Shown piece by piece: positions 1 through 6,090 of a DNA stretch of 9,717 nucleotides (positions are counted from its first letter, which is position 1; every line of letters begins with the position of its first letter). A model generated the notes under the pieces. The model was not told the origin of the DNA. It saw nothing but the letters and a program-made list of their open reading frames with translations, and ran no database searches. The stretch lies in contig CATZIM010000050.1 of the NCBI GenBank assembly GCA_958420075.1, forward strand, positions 1-9,717, in the 5' to 3' direction. This DNA comes from an uncultured Clostridia bacterium (GTDB lineage Bacteria; Bacillota; Clostridia; Lachnospirales; Anaerotignaceae). A program made the translations under genes and the position numbers.

Positions 1-331
1 TGCCCACATACAGACCGTAGCCGCGGAATGCGTCGATGAGACGCAGCACGTCCATGTCGTAAGTGATGCCCAAGTCACCGCGGACTTTGTTCTTTTCAAT
101 ATCGCCGGCATTGATGACCAGAACGATTTCTACGTCCTCTTTCACCTGCACCAGCATATTGATTTTACTATCCGGCTTAAAGCCCGGCAGTACCCGGGAA
201 GCATGATAGTCGTCGAAAAGCTTGCCGCCAAACTCCAGATAAAGTTTGCCGCCAAACTGTCCGATTCTTTCTTTGATGCGTGTTGACTGCATCTGCAAAT
301 ATTTGTCATTATCAAATCCAATCCGTACCAT
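1..331 (-). CDS. DUF1846 (UPF0371) family protein, N-terminal 110 residues
   Basis: This gene runs off the left edge, so only the N-terminus is present. Reading leftward from ATG at 331 gives an open frame beginning [16 protein letters not shown], with [22 protein letters not shown] around residues 31-52 and [16 protein letters not shown] near residues 87-102. This pattern is what I recognise as the start of DUF1846 proteins, which are conserved soluble proteins of about 500 residues in Bacillota with no settled function. The start is supported by a GGGAG ribosome binding site a few bases upstream and by a good promoter (389-417). The doubled FGGKL motif (residues 26-30 and 35-39) is close to what the family normally shows. 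The family call is from memory of the motif; the function is unknown. Confidence 0.82.
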   Translation of the reverse strand, partial: MVRIGFDNDKYLQMQSTRIKERIGQFGGKLYLEFGGKLFDDYHASRVLPGFKPDSKINMLVQVKEDVEIVLVINAGDIEKNKVRGDLGITYDMDVLRLIDAFRGYGLYVG

Positions 332-388
332 TTTTTAATCTCCCAAATCTATTGTCACATCCGTTAACTGTTTCATTTACGGTACAAA

Positions 389-417
389 ATTATACTATTT
401 TTTTTCACGATTTACAA
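389..417 (-). promoter_or_regulatory. Promoter of the DUF1846 gene
   Basis: On the minus strand there is a perfect TATAAT (394 down to 389), a 17-base spacer, and TTGTAA (417 down to 412; four of six match TTGACA). It would start transcription near 382 and leave a leader of about 50 bases. The rest of 332-474 is AT-rich and holds no gene. I see no convincing terminator for the comF transcript in it, so read-through into DUF1846 is possible. Confidence 0.65.
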
Positions 418-474
418 AGGAAACCTTGATTTTTTTCGAAAATCTCCCACTTGCATGAAAACTTTTGTCATTTC

Positions 475-1230
475 TTAGGGTTTTTCTATGGAATTCTGTT
501 CAAAATCCTCATCTTTGCAGACCACTGATAAGCAGTATATACGAACCTCCGCCGCTCCTGCCCGCAAAAGGGTACGTGTACACTCCTGTAGTGTGGTGCC
601 TGTGGTGAAGATATCGTCCAGCAGCAAAACACGTTTTCCTGCAATGATGTCTTTCTTTGCCGCACCAAATACGTTCTTCAGATTTTCCTTTCTCTGTGCC
701 GCTTTCAGACTGCTTTGGGGCAAAGTATCCACAAGTCTTTCCAATACACCAGGTACATGGTTCATGCCTGTTTCTTTCGCCAATCCTTCGCAGAGGATTT
801 CCGCCTGATTGAATCCCCGAAACCGCAGTTTATTGGCATGGAGGGGCACTTCCGTCAGCACATCCGCCCATGTTGTCCAGTCTGGATGCTCCCGCAAAAG
901 ATATTCCGCCATCAAATGGCTGAGCCGCTCTCCTTCATGGCGATACCCATGAAACTTAAAAGCGGCAATCTCCTCCTGCATGGTTTCATAGGAAAATGCC
1001 GCTGTTCCTGCTGTAAAAAGAAAATCCTTATGGCGGCACCGATGGCAGAGAATGTCATTATCTGTGGGTCTGCCGCAGATCCCACATTTCTCCCCTGTCA
1101 GGAAAGGCGGATGCGCCAGACAATCGGGGCATAACAGCCGTTCTTCTTTTTCCAAAGGCAAAAGACTGCCGCAAATGGCACATCTGGGCGGAAAGAGAAA
1201 TTCCAGCATGGTTTCTTTCACACTTCTCAT
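475..1230 (-). CDS. ComF-family phosphoribosyltransferase (ComFC-like)
   Basis: This is a ComFC/ComF-type protein of 251 residues, the usual length for the family. The N-terminus has paired cysteines typical of the double zinc ribbon: C17/C20, C34/C37, C49/C52 and C62/C65. The C-terminal half is a type I phosphoribosyltransferase fold with the family motif RFRGFNQAEIL (about 136-146) and the PRPP-binding loop VLLLDDIFTTGTT (201-213). In competent bacteria ComFC is a cytoplasmic protein needed for uptake or handling of transforming DNA, but many non-competent Clostridia also carry it, so its role here is uncertain. It is translationally coupled to recD2: its ATG (1230-1228) overlaps the recD2 TGA as ATGA, and GGAGGCGGGAGA precedes it. 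A second ATG at codon 8 has no better ribosome binding site. Confidence 0.9.
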   Translation of the reverse strand: MRSVKETMLEFLFPPRCAICGSLLPLEKEERLLCPDCLAHPPFLTGEKCGICGRPTDNDILCHRCRHKDFLFTAGTAAFSYETMQEEIAAFKFHGYRHEGERLSHLMAEYLLREHPDWTTWADVLTEVPLHANKLRFRGFNQAEILCEGLAKETGMNHVPGVLERLVDTLPQSSLKAAQRKENLKNVFGAAKKDIIAGKRVLLLDDIFTTGTTLQECTRTLLRAGAAEVRIYCLSVVCKDEDFEQNSIEKP

Positions 1231-3473
1231 TCTCCCGCCTCCGCCATAAAGTCATAAAGATTCCGTATCCGCTGGGCAAGGCCTGTATACCGTCCCACTT
1301 CCCGGTCGTTGCTCACCATGGCAGAAATGGTTTCCTGTATGCCCACCAGCACCACCAATGTTTTGGCACGGGTCACCGCTGTATAAAGCAGGTTTCTTGT
1401 CATAAGCATAGGCGGGCCGCTGTGAACAGGAATGATGACAACAGGATACTCACTGCCCTGGGATTTATGAATGGTGATGGCATAAGCCAGTTCCAGTTCT
1501 TCCAGCTGGGAATAATCGTAATCCACCACTTTCCCATCATCGAAAACAACCTGCATGGTTTCGTTTGCATCATCGATCTCTCTTATCATGCCCGCATCAC
1601 CGTTAAATATGCCTACACCTTCGTCACAGCGTTTTCCCATGGCGTTATACATGCGCCAAGCGATATTATAGTTATTTTTGATCTGCATGACTTTATCCCC
1701 TTCTCGGAACACGATCTGACGGAATTCCTTTTCCGCCCGTTCTTCTGAAGGTGGATTCAAAGCCGCCTGCAAAACGGTATTGAGGTTCTGCACACCCAAA
1801 ACACCTTTGCGCATGGGTGTCAGCACCTGCATATCCCGCAGACCATCACAGCCTGTAAATTTTGGCAGACGAGTCAGCACCAAATCCCGAATGGTACGCA
1901 CCACATCTTCCCCAAAAGCACGTTTCACAAAAAAGAAATCCGTACCGTTTTCGTTGAGAACAGGGTCATCCCCTCGGTTGATGCGGTGAGCGTTCATAAT
2001 GATAGCGCTTTCCTGTGCCTGACGGAAAATATGCTCCAGTCTGACTACTTTCAGCCGTTCACTGCGAATCATGTCTTTCAGCACATTGCCTGGACCAACG
2101 GAAGGCAGCTGATCTACGTCCCCTACAAAAATCAGACGGGTACCTGGTGCTACTGCCCGCAAAAGGGCGTGCATCAGCATAATATCCACCATGGAAGTTT
2201 CGTCAATGATGATAACATCCGCTTCAATGGGGTTTTCCTCGTTCCGGTCAAAGGTTTGTCTGCGGACATCTTCCCCCAAAAAGGTGCTTTCCAGCATACG
2301 GTGAATGGTTTGTGCTTCCACGCCTGTGGCTTCACTCATGCGTTTTGCCGCCCGTCCTGTGGGCGCCGCCAGCACTACCTCACAGCCCTCGTCTTTTAAC
2401 AGCCGCAGAATGGTATTGATGGTGGTGGTTTTCCCGGTACCGGGGCCACCAGTGATAATCAGAACACCGCAGCTCATGGCTTCCAGCACTGCCGCACGCT
2501 GTTCTTCCGCCAGAATGACACCTGTTTTCTTTTCCATACGGGCAATCTCATTGGCAACACCTTCCATATTGGTGCACATATACTCCTGAGAAAGTTCCAG
2601 CAGTCGTTTTGCCACTGCCATTTCCGCATAGAAATAGGTATTCAGATATACACTGTCCACACCGTTCATGGTTTCCTGCCAAATCTGGCTGTCCACCTGC
2701 AATTCCCGGATGGCGTTTTCCACATGGTCTGGATGGAGCTGCAGAAGTTCTTTTGCCTGCTCCATGAGGCTTTCCTTGGGCAGATAGCAGTCCCCGTTAG
2801 ATGCCGCATTGGTGAGGATATATTTCACTGCCGCTTTCACACGATTGGGGTCGTCAGGGGAAATGCCTGCCGACGCCGCCATTTTATCCGCCATACGGAA
2901 GCCAATGCCCCAGATGTCGTCTGCCAGCCGATAAGGGTTATGCTTCACCACTTCAAAAGTACGAGATTTATATTTCTTATAAATCCGCATGGCATAGGTA
3001 GGGGAAACGTCAAATTCCTGCAAAAACAGCATAGCTTTTCTCAGTTCATGCTGTTCCCGGAAAACTTCCGAAATCCGCTGGGCTTTTTCATAAGTCAGCC
3101 CTTTGATCTCCGCCAGCTGTTCCGGCTTTTCCTCAATGACATAAAAAGAGGCTTCTCCAAAGCGGTCTACAATTTTCTTTGCAATCTTGGGTCCAATGCC
3201 TTTGATAAGCCCCGAAGATAAATATTTTTCAATCCCGGCGCAGGTAGTAGGCATGGATTTTTCATAGCTGGTCACTTGAACCTGTCTGCCATAGAGCGGA
3301 TGGATAGACCAATGGCCGGTAATCTCCAGACTTTCCCCGGCGTGAATCTGGGGCACAATGCCCACACAAGTCACCTCGTCGTCCTCTGTTTCCAGCGCAA
3401 AAACCGTATAGCCGTTGTCGGCATTTTGATAAATGATGCTTTCCACTTCGCCTGTGATGCGGATTTCATCCAT
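1227..3473 (-). CDS. recD2: RecD2-type ATP-dependent DNA helicase (SF1B)
   Basis: This is a 748-residue RecD2 helicase, a 5'-3' DNA helicase of the RecBC-independent type involved in repair and replication-fork maintenance. Visible order: an N-terminal OB-like domain (1-75), helix-hairpin-helix segments (about 85-106 and 180-199), Walker A GGPGTGKTT (342-350), Walker B IIIDETSMVD (421-430), motif III GDVDQLPSVGPG (451-462), FRQ of motif IV (483-485), the SH3-like 2B region, TIHKSQGSEYP (667-677) and motif VI YTAVTRAK (697-704). All key motifs are intact. The start at 3473 is chosen because AAAGGAGGGAAGGAC lies directly before it and MDEIRITGEVESI is the usual family N-terminus. The open frame extends 67 codons further upstream, but that stretch covers the divergent promoters and is not family-like. 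It is first in an operon with the ComF gene. Confidence 0.95.
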   Translation of the reverse strand: MDEIRITGEVESIIYQNADNGYTVFALETEDDEVTCVGIVPQIHAGESLEITGHWSIHPLYGRQVQVTSYEKSMPTTCAGIEKYLSSGLIKGIGPKIAKKIVDRFGEASFYVIEEKPEQLAEIKGLTYEKAQRISEVFREQHELRKAMLFLQEFDVSPTYAMRIYKKYKSRTFEVVKHNPYRLADDIWGIGFRMADKMAASAGISPDDPNRVKAAVKYILTNAASNGDCYLPKESLMEQAKELLQLHPDHVENAIRELQVDSQIWQETMNGVDSVYLNTYFYAEMAVAKRLLELSQEYMCTNMEGVANEIARMEKKTGVILAEEQRAAVLEAMSCGVLIITGGPGTGKTTTINTILRLLKDEGCEVVLAAPTGRAAKRMSEATGVEAQTIHRMLESTFLGEDVRRQTFDRNEENPIEADVIIIDETSMVDIMLMHALLRAVAPGTRLIFVGDVDQLPSVGPGNVLKDMIRSERLKVVRLEHIFRQAQESAIIMNAHRINRGDDPVLNENGTDFFFVKRAFGEDVVRTIRDLVLTRLPKFTGCDGLRDMQVLTPMRKGVLGVQNLNTVLQAALNPPSEERAEKEFRQIVFREGDKVMQIKNNYNIAWRMYNAMGKRCDEGVGIFNGDAGMIREIDDANETMQVVFDDGKVVDYDYSQLEELELAYAITIHKSQGSEYPVVIIPVHSGPPMLMTRNLLYTAVTRAKTLVVLVGIQETISAMVSNDREVGRYTGLAQRIRNLYDFMAEAGE

Positions 3474-3504
3474 GTCCTTCCCTCCTTTGCCGCACAATAT
3501 AAAA

Positions 3505-3513
3505 AGTATAGCA
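3505..3513 (-). promoter_or_regulatory. Extended -10 promoter of the recD2-comF operon
   Basis: On the minus strand, TGCTATACT (3513 down to 3505) is an extended -10 element (TGn plus TATACT). The -35 position (TTCTCT, 3533 down to 3528) is weak. Transcription would begin near 3498, about 25 bases before the recD2 ATG. Confidence 0.55.
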
Positions 3514-3561
3514 CATTCTCCATGAAAAGAGAACAGCCGTTCCCAAAATTCCCCCAAAGCC

Positions 3562-3589
3562 TTGACAAAATCCCAAAACCCTGTAAAAT
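3562..3589 (+). promoter_or_regulatory. Promoter of the tetR / DUF2871 cassette
   Basis: A perfect -35 TTGACA (3562-3567) is followed after 16 bases by TAAAAT (3584-3589). The predicted start, near 3596, falls inside the palindrome at 3589-3601. Bound repressor would therefore block RNA polymerase directly, as expected for autoregulation by a TetR protein. Confidence 0.72.
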
Positions 3590-3601
3590 GAACATTGTTC
3601 A
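3589..3601. promoter_or_regulatory. TetR-type operator, copy 1 (TGAACATTGTTCA)
   Basis: This is a palindrome of two perfect five-base arms (TGAAC/GTTCA) around ATT. It overlaps the last base of the -10 and the transcription start of the tetR promoter. The exact reverse complement recurs at 5115-5127. GAAC-N3-GTTC dyads are a common style of operator for TetR-family repressors; assignment to the adjacent repressor is inference from position and duplication. Confidence 0.72.
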
Positions 3602-3627
3602 ACTTGAAAAGAAAAAGGAGGGATTTT

Positions 3628-4209
3628 ATGCATCCCAATGTAACTTCCAAAGAAAAACTGCTCCTTGCCGCCAAAGAACTGGCAAAAACAGAGGGGCTTT
3701 CCGCATTGCAGATGCGTTCATTGGCTTCTGCGGCAGGTGTTGCCGTTGGTTCCGTTTATAATTATTTTCCCAACAAAAACGCCCTGCTGACGGCAGTGGT
3801 TGCCAGCATCTGGTTTGATATATTCCATAACGACACAACAGAAAACACCAGAAACATGGGCTTTTGCGATGCTGTTTCTCATTTGTTTTCTCAGATACAG
3901 AAAGGCATTGCCGCCTATCCGGACTTTTTTGCCGCACATCGGGTGATTTTCGAAGAGAGCGAAAAAGAAAACGCCCTGAAGCTGCGGGAAAGCACCTTTT
4001 CCCATATGGAGAAAAATCTGCTGGGCTGTCTGGAAGCCGACCCGCGTATCCACCCCGATGCCTTTGATGGCAGTCTGACACAAAAAGCGCTGGTATCCTT
4101 CACATTCACTCACCTGCTGGCATTGTGGAACAGCGGCGCAAAGGACTGCGATACCCTCATTGCCATTCTTTCCAAATTACTGTATGGAAATCAGGAGGTG
4201 CGTCCATGA
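3628..4209 (+). CDS. TetR/AcrR-family transcriptional repressor
   Basis: This is a 193-residue one-component regulator, typical TetR length. The N-terminal DNA-binding domain (about 1-58) contains the helix-turn-helix LQMRSLASAAGVAVGSVYNYFPNK (27-50), ending in the family hallmark YxYFxNK. The rest is an all-helical ligand-binding and dimer domain that is not diagnostic of a ligand. The start at 3628 is preceded by AAAAGGAGGGATTTT. The longer open frame from 3595 begins inside the operator and is rejected. The stop overlaps the next ATG as ATGA, so the repressor and the following membrane protein are translationally coupled. An operator-like palindrome over its own promoter suggests autorepression. 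The inducing signal cannot be read from the sequence. Confidence 0.9.
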   Translation: MHPNVTSKEKLLLAAKELAKTEGLSALQMRSLASAAGVAVGSVYNYFPNKNALLTAVVASIWFDIFHNDTTENTRNMGFCDAVSHLFSQIQKGIAAYPDFFAAHRVIFEESEKENALKLRESTFSHMEKNLLGCLEADPRIHPDAFDGSLTQKALVSFTFTHLLALWNSGAKDCDTLIAILSKLLYGNQEVRP

Positions 4210-5060
4210 TACCCAAAAAATATTTATTGCTGCTGGCTGGGCTTGTCTGGGGTGCGGCTGGGTTCAACATCCTGCGTCTGGGTCTGCTGGCTTATGTGGG
4301 GCTGGTAAAACCCTTGTATCTGCTCCTGACCGCCGCCGTTTTTGTGATTTTTCAAAAAATGGTATTCGGCAAACTGGTACGAAAACACACTGCCCGCATC
4401 CTTGCCTATGAAGCACCAAAGGTCTGGTTCTGGCATTTTTTCGACAGGAAATCCTTCCTCATCATGGCATTTATGATGACCATGGGTATTTCCCTGCGGA
4501 AATTTTCATTGGTGCCCATTGACTTCATTGCTTTTTTCTACACTGGTCTGGGGGCATCCCTGCTGCTGGCCGGGATACTGTTCCTGCGGCAGTTTTTCCT
4601 GACACTGACTGACAACACAAAGGAGGGTTTCCATATGGATTTTCAAAAACTCATTTCTTCCGCATTCCGCTACGCCATTGCTGGTCTGGCATGCGGCGTA
4701 TTTTATCGTGAATTCACCAAGTTCACCGCTTTCACAGGCAAAACCACACTGGCATTTACCCCTCTGCACCTGCTGGTCATGGGCACGCTGCTGTTTCTAA
4801 TTCTGGCAGCCATTGCCCTTCATACAGATTTGGCTGAACAGGTGCGGTTCCAGCAGTTCCGCAAGGTCTACGCCGTTGCACTGCCTTTTATGGTAATCAT
4901 GTTCTTTGTCCGCGGTATTCTGCAGGCATTGCAGACACCCCTTTCCACAGGCGCAAACGCTGCCATTTCCGGCATTGCGGGTATTTCCCATATCCTCATG
5001 ACAGCCGCGCTGGTGCTGCTGTTCCTGGCTCTGCGCCGCTGCACACCGAAAAAGGCATAA
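4206..5060 (+). CDS. Two-part membrane protein with C-terminal DUF2871 domain
   Basis: This is a 284-residue polytopic membrane protein with about eight predicted helices (roughly 5-29, 34-54, 82-98, 107-128, 148-164, 186-206, 222-242, 256-276). The N-terminal half (1-135) starts KKYLLLLAGLVWGAAGFNIL and belongs to a family I cannot name. The C-terminal half (144-284), with FRYAIAGLACGVFYREFTKF and a following HLLVMGTL segment, matches my memory of DUF2871, normally a stand-alone four-helix protein of about 135-140 residues. The start at 4206 has AGGAGGTG upstream and overlaps the tetR stop. Methionine 144 lies exactly between the halves and is preceded by its own consensus ribosome binding site, so a separate DUF2871 protein (4635-5060) may also be made. 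The function is unknown; control by the upstream TetR is likely. Confidence 0.8.
   Translation: MIPKKYLLLLAGLVWGAAGFNILRLGLLAYVGLVKPLYLLLTAAVFVIFQKMVFGKLVRKHTARILAYEAPKVWFWHFFDRKSFLIMAFMMTMGISLRKFSLVPIDFIAFFYTGLGASLLLAGILFLRQFFLTLTDNTKEGFHMDFQKLISSAFRYAIAGLACGVFYREFTKFTAFTGKTTLAFTPLHLLVMGTLLFLILAAIALHTDLAEQVRFQQFRKVYAVALPFMVIMFFVRGILQALQTPLSTGANAAISGIAGISHILMTAALVLLFLALRRCTPKKA
4619..4637 (+). promoter_or_regulatory. Internal ribosome binding site and in-frame ATG for the DUF2871 half
   Basis: AAAGGAGGG (4619-4627) is followed after seven bases by ATG (4635-4637), in the same frame as the 284-residue protein, at codon 144. This is as good as the best start signals elsewhere in the window and stands where the second domain begins. 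It suggests dual initiation or a recent fusion of two adjacent genes through loss of a stop codon. Confidence 0.6.
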
Positions 5061-5077
5061 ACATTGAAGTACAAAAC

Positions 5078-5104
5078 CCCACTTTTCAGAAGTGGGATTC
5101 TTTT
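5078..5104 (+). terminator. Weak intrinsic terminator after the DUF2871 gene
   Basis: The stem CCCACTT (5078-5084) / AAGTGGG (5090-5096) has a five-base loop and is followed by ATTCTTTT. The seven-base stem is adequate, but the U-tract is broken by AT and C, so termination may be partial. It lies between two cassette genes and could reduce expression of the third. Confidence 0.5.
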
Positions 5105-5114
5105 CAAACCAACT

Positions 5115-5127
5115 TGAACAATGTTCA
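5115..5127. promoter_or_regulatory. TetR-type operator, copy 2 (TGAACAATGTTCA)
   Basis: This is the exact reverse complement of the palindrome over the tetR promoter, with the shared core extended by one base (TTGAACAATGTTCA). It lies 23 bases before the ATG of the third cassette gene. I find no convincing -35/-10 pair around it, so it may overlap a weak promoter or act as a roadblock to read-through from upstream. Confidence 0.65.
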
Positions 5128-5150
5128 CATTCATAAACTGGAGGTTTTTT

Positions 5151-5813
5151 ATGCAGGCAATTATGGAAACTTTATTCGATATATTCTATCTCACCAGCGT
5201 GATCACATTGGGCATCCTCATGGTAAGCAGAAAACAGGCCCAAAAGCAATATCGCCTCTTTGGCATCATGGCAATTCTGCTGGGCTTTGGTGACGCATTC
5301 CATCTGATTCCCAGAGCCTTTGCCCTTTGGACAACGGGTCTGGAAAACCATGCCTTTTCTCTGGGCATGGGTAAACTGATCACATCCATCACCATGACAA
5401 TTTTTTATGTGATTCTGTATCATGTATGGCGGATGAGATACCACATCACAGAGAAAAAAGCACTGACCGCAGTCATTTACCTTTTGGCATTCCTCCGCAT
5501 CATTCTCTGTCTTTGTCCCCAGAACGCATGGACAAGCCCTGCCGCGCCTTTATCCTGGGGGATTTACCGAAACATCCCCTTCACCATCATGGGGATTCTC
5601 ATCATCATCCTGTTTTACAAAAGCGCCCGTCAGCACCATGAAACTTCCTTTAAAAACATGTGGCTGACCATACTGCTCAGTTTTGGATTTTATATTCCTG
5701 TGGTGTTATTTGCCGATACCATTCCTCTCATGGGTATGCTGATGATTCCTAAGACGCTGGCATACCTTTGGACTGTCTGGATTGGATATCAGGCTATGAA
5801 AAAAGACGCGTGA
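5151..5813 (+). CDS. Seven-helix membrane protein of unknown function
   Basis: This is a 220-residue, strongly hydrophobic protein with about seven membrane segments (roughly 5-25, 35-51, 70-91, 105-121, 140-157, 169-187, 191-211). Recognisable blocks are GDAFHLIPRAF (47-57), GMGKLITSITMTIFYVILYH (72-91), RNIPFTIMGILIIILFY (140-156) and a C-terminal YLWTVWIGYQAM (205-216). These look like conserved family blocks, but I cannot attach a named family. H51 next to D48 at the end of the second helix is a polar pair in a hydrophobic setting. The start at 5151 follows CTGGAGG with a six-base T spacer. The longer frame from 5121 starts inside the operator and is rejected. It probably forms a regulated group with the upstream TetR and DUF2871 genes. 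Confidence 0.82.
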   Translation: MQAIMETLFDIFYLTSVITLGILMVSRKQAQKQYRLFGIMAILLGFGDAFHLIPRAFALWTTGLENHAFSLGMGKLITSITMTIFYVILYHVWRMRYHITEKKALTAVIYLLAFLRIILCLCPQNAWTSPAAPLSWGIYRNIPFTIMGILIIILFYKSARQHHETSFKNMWLTILLSFGFYIPVVLFADTIPLMGMLMIPKTLAYLWTVWIGYQAMKKDA

Positions 5814-5822
5814 TCTTTACGA

Positions 5823-5856
5823 AATCCTTATCATGACAAAGGATTCCGGCTTTTTT
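5823..5856 (+). terminator. Intrinsic terminator of the TetR cassette
   Basis: The stem AATCCTT (5823-5829) / AAGGATT (5839-5845) has a nine-base loop and is followed, after CCGGC, by six T residues (5851-5856). The gap between stem and U-tract makes it a moderate terminator. It starts ten bases after the stop codon at 5811-5813. Confidence 0.55.
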
Positions 5857-5904
5857 ATGATATTGAGATTTTATTTGATCTATTTTCTTTTAAAAACAGC
5901 CGTC

Positions 5905-5963
5905 GCAATTCCCCTTAAGAAATCAAGGAAGCGAAAATCAATGTTTTCTTAAGGGGAAGTTGC
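5905..5963. repeat. Long imperfect inverted repeat (18-bp stem)
   Basis: GCAATTCCCCTTAAGAAA (5905-5922) is complementary to 5945-5963 over 18 bp with a single bulged G (5959), around a 22-base loop. A smaller alternative hairpin, GAAAA (5933-5937) / TTTTC (5944-5948), uses part of the same right arm. It sits between the two terminators in the intergenic region and has no coding content. It could be a structured RNA, a small palindromic mobile repeat, or a processing or stability element. Confidence 0.7.
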
Positions 5964-5968
5964 TTTTC

Positions 5969-5997
5969 ACAGCCCATTTTCTCTGGGCTGTTTTTTT
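5969..5997 (+). terminator. Strong intrinsic terminator upstream of bioY
   Basis: The stem ACAGCCCA (5969-5976) / TGGGCTGT (5984-5991) has a seven-base loop and is followed immediately by a run of T (5991-5997). This is the strongest terminator in the window. It isolates the biotin operon, whose promoter begins 34 bases further on. AACAGCC at 5895-5901 could pair with the 3' arm instead, which would break the terminator. Confidence 0.8.
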
Positions 5998-6003
5998 ATT
6001 TCA

Positions 6004-6038
6004 ATTGTAAACCATTATTATTAAATATTGTTGACAAT
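6004..6038. promoter_or_regulatory. BirA-type biotin operator
   Basis: ATTGTAAACC (6004-6013) and TGTTGACAAT (6029-6038) form a dyad with a 15-base spacer; eight of ten positions are symmetrical. Both arm sequence and spacing fit the BirA box of bacterial biotin operons (TTGTTAACC-type arms about 15 bases apart). The right arm contains the -35 hexamer of the bioY promoter, so bound biotinyl-AMP-loaded BirA would occlude polymerase. The birA gene is not in the window. Confidence 0.82.
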
Positions 6039-6059
6039 AGATTTTCCCAGTGCTATATT
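6031..6059 (+). promoter_or_regulatory. Promoter of the bioYBDA operon
   Basis: A perfect TTGACA (6031-6036), a 17-base spacer and TATATT (6054-6059; five of six match TATAAT) give a near-consensus sigma-A promoter. Transcription would begin around 6066, leaving a leader of only about 25 bases before the TTG start of bioY. That is too short for a riboswitch, so control is expected at the operator overlapping the -35. Confidence 0.8.
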
Positions 6060-6090
6060 GAAACACAAAATTTGCAAAGGCGGTGTTTCT

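Noticed and set aside
207..262. Near-identical repeat of about 14 bases in the DUF1846 gene
   Set aside because: It encodes the doubled FGGKL motif, close to what is usual in this protein family, so it is not a recent duplication or regulatory repeat.
2724..3221. Plus-strand open frames of 100-165 codons opposite recD2
   Set aside because: They are antisense shadows of a gene with every helicase motif intact; no ribosome binding sites or recognisable domains.
3595..3627. Earlier ATG for the TetR gene
   Set aside because: It lies within the operator at the transcription start and has no ribosome binding site; ATG 3628 follows AAAAGGAGGG.
3474..3674. A 67-codon upstream extension of the recD2 reading frame
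   Set aside because: It covers the divergent promoters and the TetR operator, lacks family similarity, and a consensus ribosome binding site precedes the ATG at 3473.
4125..4205. 27-codon upstream extension of the DUF2871-containing gene
   Set aside because: It lies inside the tetR coding sequence in another frame and has no ribosome binding site; ATG 4206 follows AGGAGG and begins a clear membrane helix.
5121..5150. Earlier ATG for the seven-helix protein
   Set aside because: The ATG is part of the palindromic operator, and CTGGAGG directly supports the start at 5151.
6028..6090. Earlier ATG for bioY
   Set aside because: It falls between the BirA half-sites and upstream of the -35 and -10 elements, so it would not be on the mRNA.
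6066..6090. Possible riboswitch in the bioY leader
   Set aside because: The leader is only about 25 bases, too short for a structured sensor; the BirA box explains regulation.
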